Assembly: GCA_041590075.1 (NCBI GenBank)
Contig: JBFHUL010000010.1
Coordinates: forward strand, 1-53,585
Direction: 5' to 3'
Source: PZPK01 sp041590075
GTDB taxonomy: Bacteria; Pseudomonadota; Gammaproteobacteria; Pseudomonadales; Oleiphilaceae
DNA length: 53,585 nt
Shown: one piece after another, positions 52,207 to 53,585 of the stretch
Numbering within the stretch: position 1 is the stretch's first letter
How the letters are laid out: each line of letters starts with the position of its first letter
Notes under the pieces: model-generated
The model's input: the letters and a program-made list of their open reading frames with translations, nothing else
The model's database searches: none
What the model was told of the DNA's origin: nothing
Made by a program: the position numbers and the translations under genes

Positions 52207-53406
52207 ATGGATTCGGTAGAACAGGCGCTTGCAATAATAAAGCGCGGTGCAGAAGAGCTGATTGTCGAAGAGGAGTTGGTCGAGAAACTCAAGTCCGGAA
52301 AACGTCTGCGTGTGAAAGCCGGGTTTGATCCCACGGCGCCAGATCTGCACCTTGGGCACACAGTTCTTATTAATAAGCTAAAGCAATTTCAGGATTTGGG
52401 GCATGAAGTTCTGTTTTTGATAGGCGACTTTACCGGCATGATTGGTGATCCCACCGGTAAAAGCGCGACGCGGCCGCCACTAACAAAAGAGCAGGTCGCA
52501 CAAAATGCGCAGACCTATAAAGAGCAGGTGTTCAAAATTCTCGACCCTGAACGCACAACGGTAATGTTCAACTCCGACTGGATGGGGGAAATGAATGCTG
52601 CCGACATGATAAAGCTCGCTGGGCAATATACGGTTGCACGTATGCTGGAACGGGATGATTTCAGCAAACGATTTAAGGGAGAGCAGTCCATCGCAATCCA
52701 TGAGTTTCTGTACCCCTTGGTGCAAGGATACGATTCTGTGGCCATGGAGGCAGATGTAGAGCTGGGTGGTACTGATCAGAAATTTAATCTGCTCATGGGG
52801 CGCACCTTGCAAAGGGGGGCAGGGCAGTCACCGCAAGTCATTCTGACCATGCCGTTGTTGGAGGGCTTGGATGGTGTCCAGAAAATGTCCAAGTCGCTAA
52901 ATAATTATATTGGTGTGAATGATACGCCCGGTGCAATGTATACCAAGATACTTTCCATGCCTGATACGTTGATGCGGCGTTATTTTGAGTTGTTGAGCTT
53001 TAAGCCGATGGAAGAGGTGGAGCGTTTGTTGTCGGAGGTTGAGGCAGGGCGTAATCCCCAAGAAGTGAAAGATATCTTTGCGCGAGAGATTGTTGCGCGC
53101 TTCCATGATGAAGAAGCTGCTGCAAATGCGCACAATGCCGCGGGTAATCGTGTCGAGCTGGGCGCGATTCCAGATAATATGGAAGAGGTTGATGTGGTGA
53201 TGGAAGGGCAGGATGAGCTTCCTATCTCTGCCGTCCTGCGTTTGGCGGGGCTCGTCAAGAATGGGGCGGCGGCCAAAGATGTGTTGGGGCGTGGTGCGGT
53301 CTATGTGGATGGTGCGATTGCTGATGCTGCGCTGAAGTTGCCCAAAGGTGCCTCGCATGTGGTGCAGGCGGGTAAGAAGAAAATTGCCCGAGTGCATCTC
53401 AAGTAG
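52207..53406 (+). CDS. tyrS: Tyrosine-tRNA ligase
   Basis: A 399-residue class I aminoacyl-tRNA synthetase. The HIGH-type motif is 'HLGHTVLI' (near 48), tyrosine/ATP-binding segments are 'FDPTAPDLHLGH' and 'GGTDQKFN', and KMSKS is near 231 ('VQKMSKSLNNY'). A C-terminal S4 RNA-binding domain ends the protein ('GRGAVYVDGAIAD'). Length and motifs match the TyrZ type of Pseudomonas. The ATG lies after 'GGAGTGTATAG'. An rRNA-type promoter follows 40 bases after the stop. Confidence 0.97.
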   Translation: MDSVEQALAIIKRGAEELIVEEELVEKLKSGKRLRVKAGFDPTAPDLHLGHTVLINKLKQFQDLGHEVLFLIGDFTGMIGDPTGKSATRPPLTKEQVAQNAQTYKEQVFKILDPERTTVMFNSDWMGEMNAADMIKLAGQYTVARMLERDDFSKRFKGEQSIAIHEFLYPLVQGYDSVAMEADVELGGTDQKFNLLMGRTLQRGAGQSPQVILTMPLLEGLDGVQKMSKSLNNYIGVNDTPGAMYTKILSMPDTLMRRYFELLSFKPMEEVERLLSEVEAGRNPQEVKDIFAREIVARFHDEEAAANAHNAAGNRVELGAIPDNMEEVDVVMEGQDELPISAVLRLAGLVKNGAAAKDVLGRGAVYVDGAIADAALKLPKGASHVVQAGKKKIARVHLK

Positions 53407-53410
53407 GCTT

Positions 53411-53474
53411 GAAAATAGAAAAATTCTGATTATTTTTATTTAGGTGTTGACCCCCAAGAAGGCATCTATATAAT
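53411..53474 (+). promoter_or_regulatory. Very strong promoter, probably P1 of an rRNA operon beyond the window
   Basis: TTGACC (53447-53452), a 16-base spacer and TATAAT (53469-53474) nearly match consensus. Upstream 53411-53440 is an A/T-rich UP-like element; downstream GCGCAGC fits the GC-rich discriminator of rRNA promoters. In Pseudomonas aeruginosa a 16S rRNA gene follows anmK-M23-tyrZ, and the remaining 110 bases here hold no gene and look like a leader. Confidence 0.7.
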
Positions 53475-53585
53475 GCGCAGCTCTTTCGGCGGAGCCGGTC
53501 AAAAACGGGCCCAGTCGGAACTGGTGCAAGGTTAGATTTTAATCAATAAAATCAAGCGTTTGTTCCATGAATATTCGAAAAGTCA

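Noticed and set aside
1..53585. Mobile elements, prophage, CRISPR arrays or defence islands
   Set aside because: No transposase, integrase, phage structural gene, direct-repeat array or toxin-antitoxin pair was recognised on either strand; the region is conserved core genome.

Overview
The window is ordinary, gene-dense bacterial chromosome. By eye the GC content is around 50%. There is no mobile element, CRISPR array, tRNA or complete rRNA gene. Protein families and gene order point to a gammaproteobacterium related to Pseudomonas. Several blocks match Pseudomonas gene order as I know it: pyrG-kdsA-eno-ftsB-ispD/ispF-truD-surE-pcm-nlpD-rpoS; coaBC-dut-algC-argB; speD-osmC-crp/vfr; and anmK-M23 peptidase-tyrS followed by an rRNA operon. 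The lineage is probably a marine or cellulolytic Cellvibrionaceae-like one, but the genus is inferred and not shown.

Layout. (1) 1-7.1 kb: a PilZ protein, then a seven-gene minus-strand cluster encoding a PhnD-like binding protein, the LutABC lactate-oxidation complex and a TrpXYZ-type ABC importer. (2) 7.3-18.3 kb: the housekeeping/rpoS block, with ispD and ispF fused into one gene. (3) 18.3-24.8 kb: nth, a cold-shock gene and coaBC-dut-algC-argB, with an AlgC carrying a large membrane-anchored N-terminal extension. (4) 24.8-33.9 kb: a diguanylate cyclase, an AsmA-like/Sm-like protein of unknown function, argE, argA and a 1284-residue DUF1631 protein with degenerate GGDEF and EAL domains. 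(5) 33.8-36.8 kb: speD, a YhfA-type OsmC protein, crp/vfr and a glutathione S-transferase. (6) 37-44.4 kb: a small secreted protein, aceE-aceF, a PilZ-PilZ-acyltransferase protein, DUF2237 and a second cold-shock gene. (7) 44.9-53.6 kb: cytochrome c5, a DeaD-type helicase, a PadR regulator divergent from a retinol-saturase-like oxidoreductase, anmK, an M23 peptidase, tyrS, and a very strong promoter that probably drives an rRNA operon starting just outside the window.

Functional themes. Central metabolism includes PDH E1/E2, enolase, lactate oxidation and arginine biosynthesis (argA, argB, argE). Envelope biogenesis includes KdsA, AlgC, a DUF368 lipid-carrier transporter, NlpD, an M23 peptidase and AnmK. 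Stress and global regulation includes RpoS, CRP/Vfr, two Csp proteins and DeaD. Cyclic-di-GMP signalling is over-represented: one GGDEF enzyme, two clear PilZ proteins and one degenerate multi-domain protein.

The least-described items are the tandem-PilZ/GNAT protein, the AsmA-like protein with a C-terminal Sm-like module overlapping argE, and the PadR/oxidoreductase pair with twin palindromic operators laid over the promoter. No clearly novel defence or mobile system was found.
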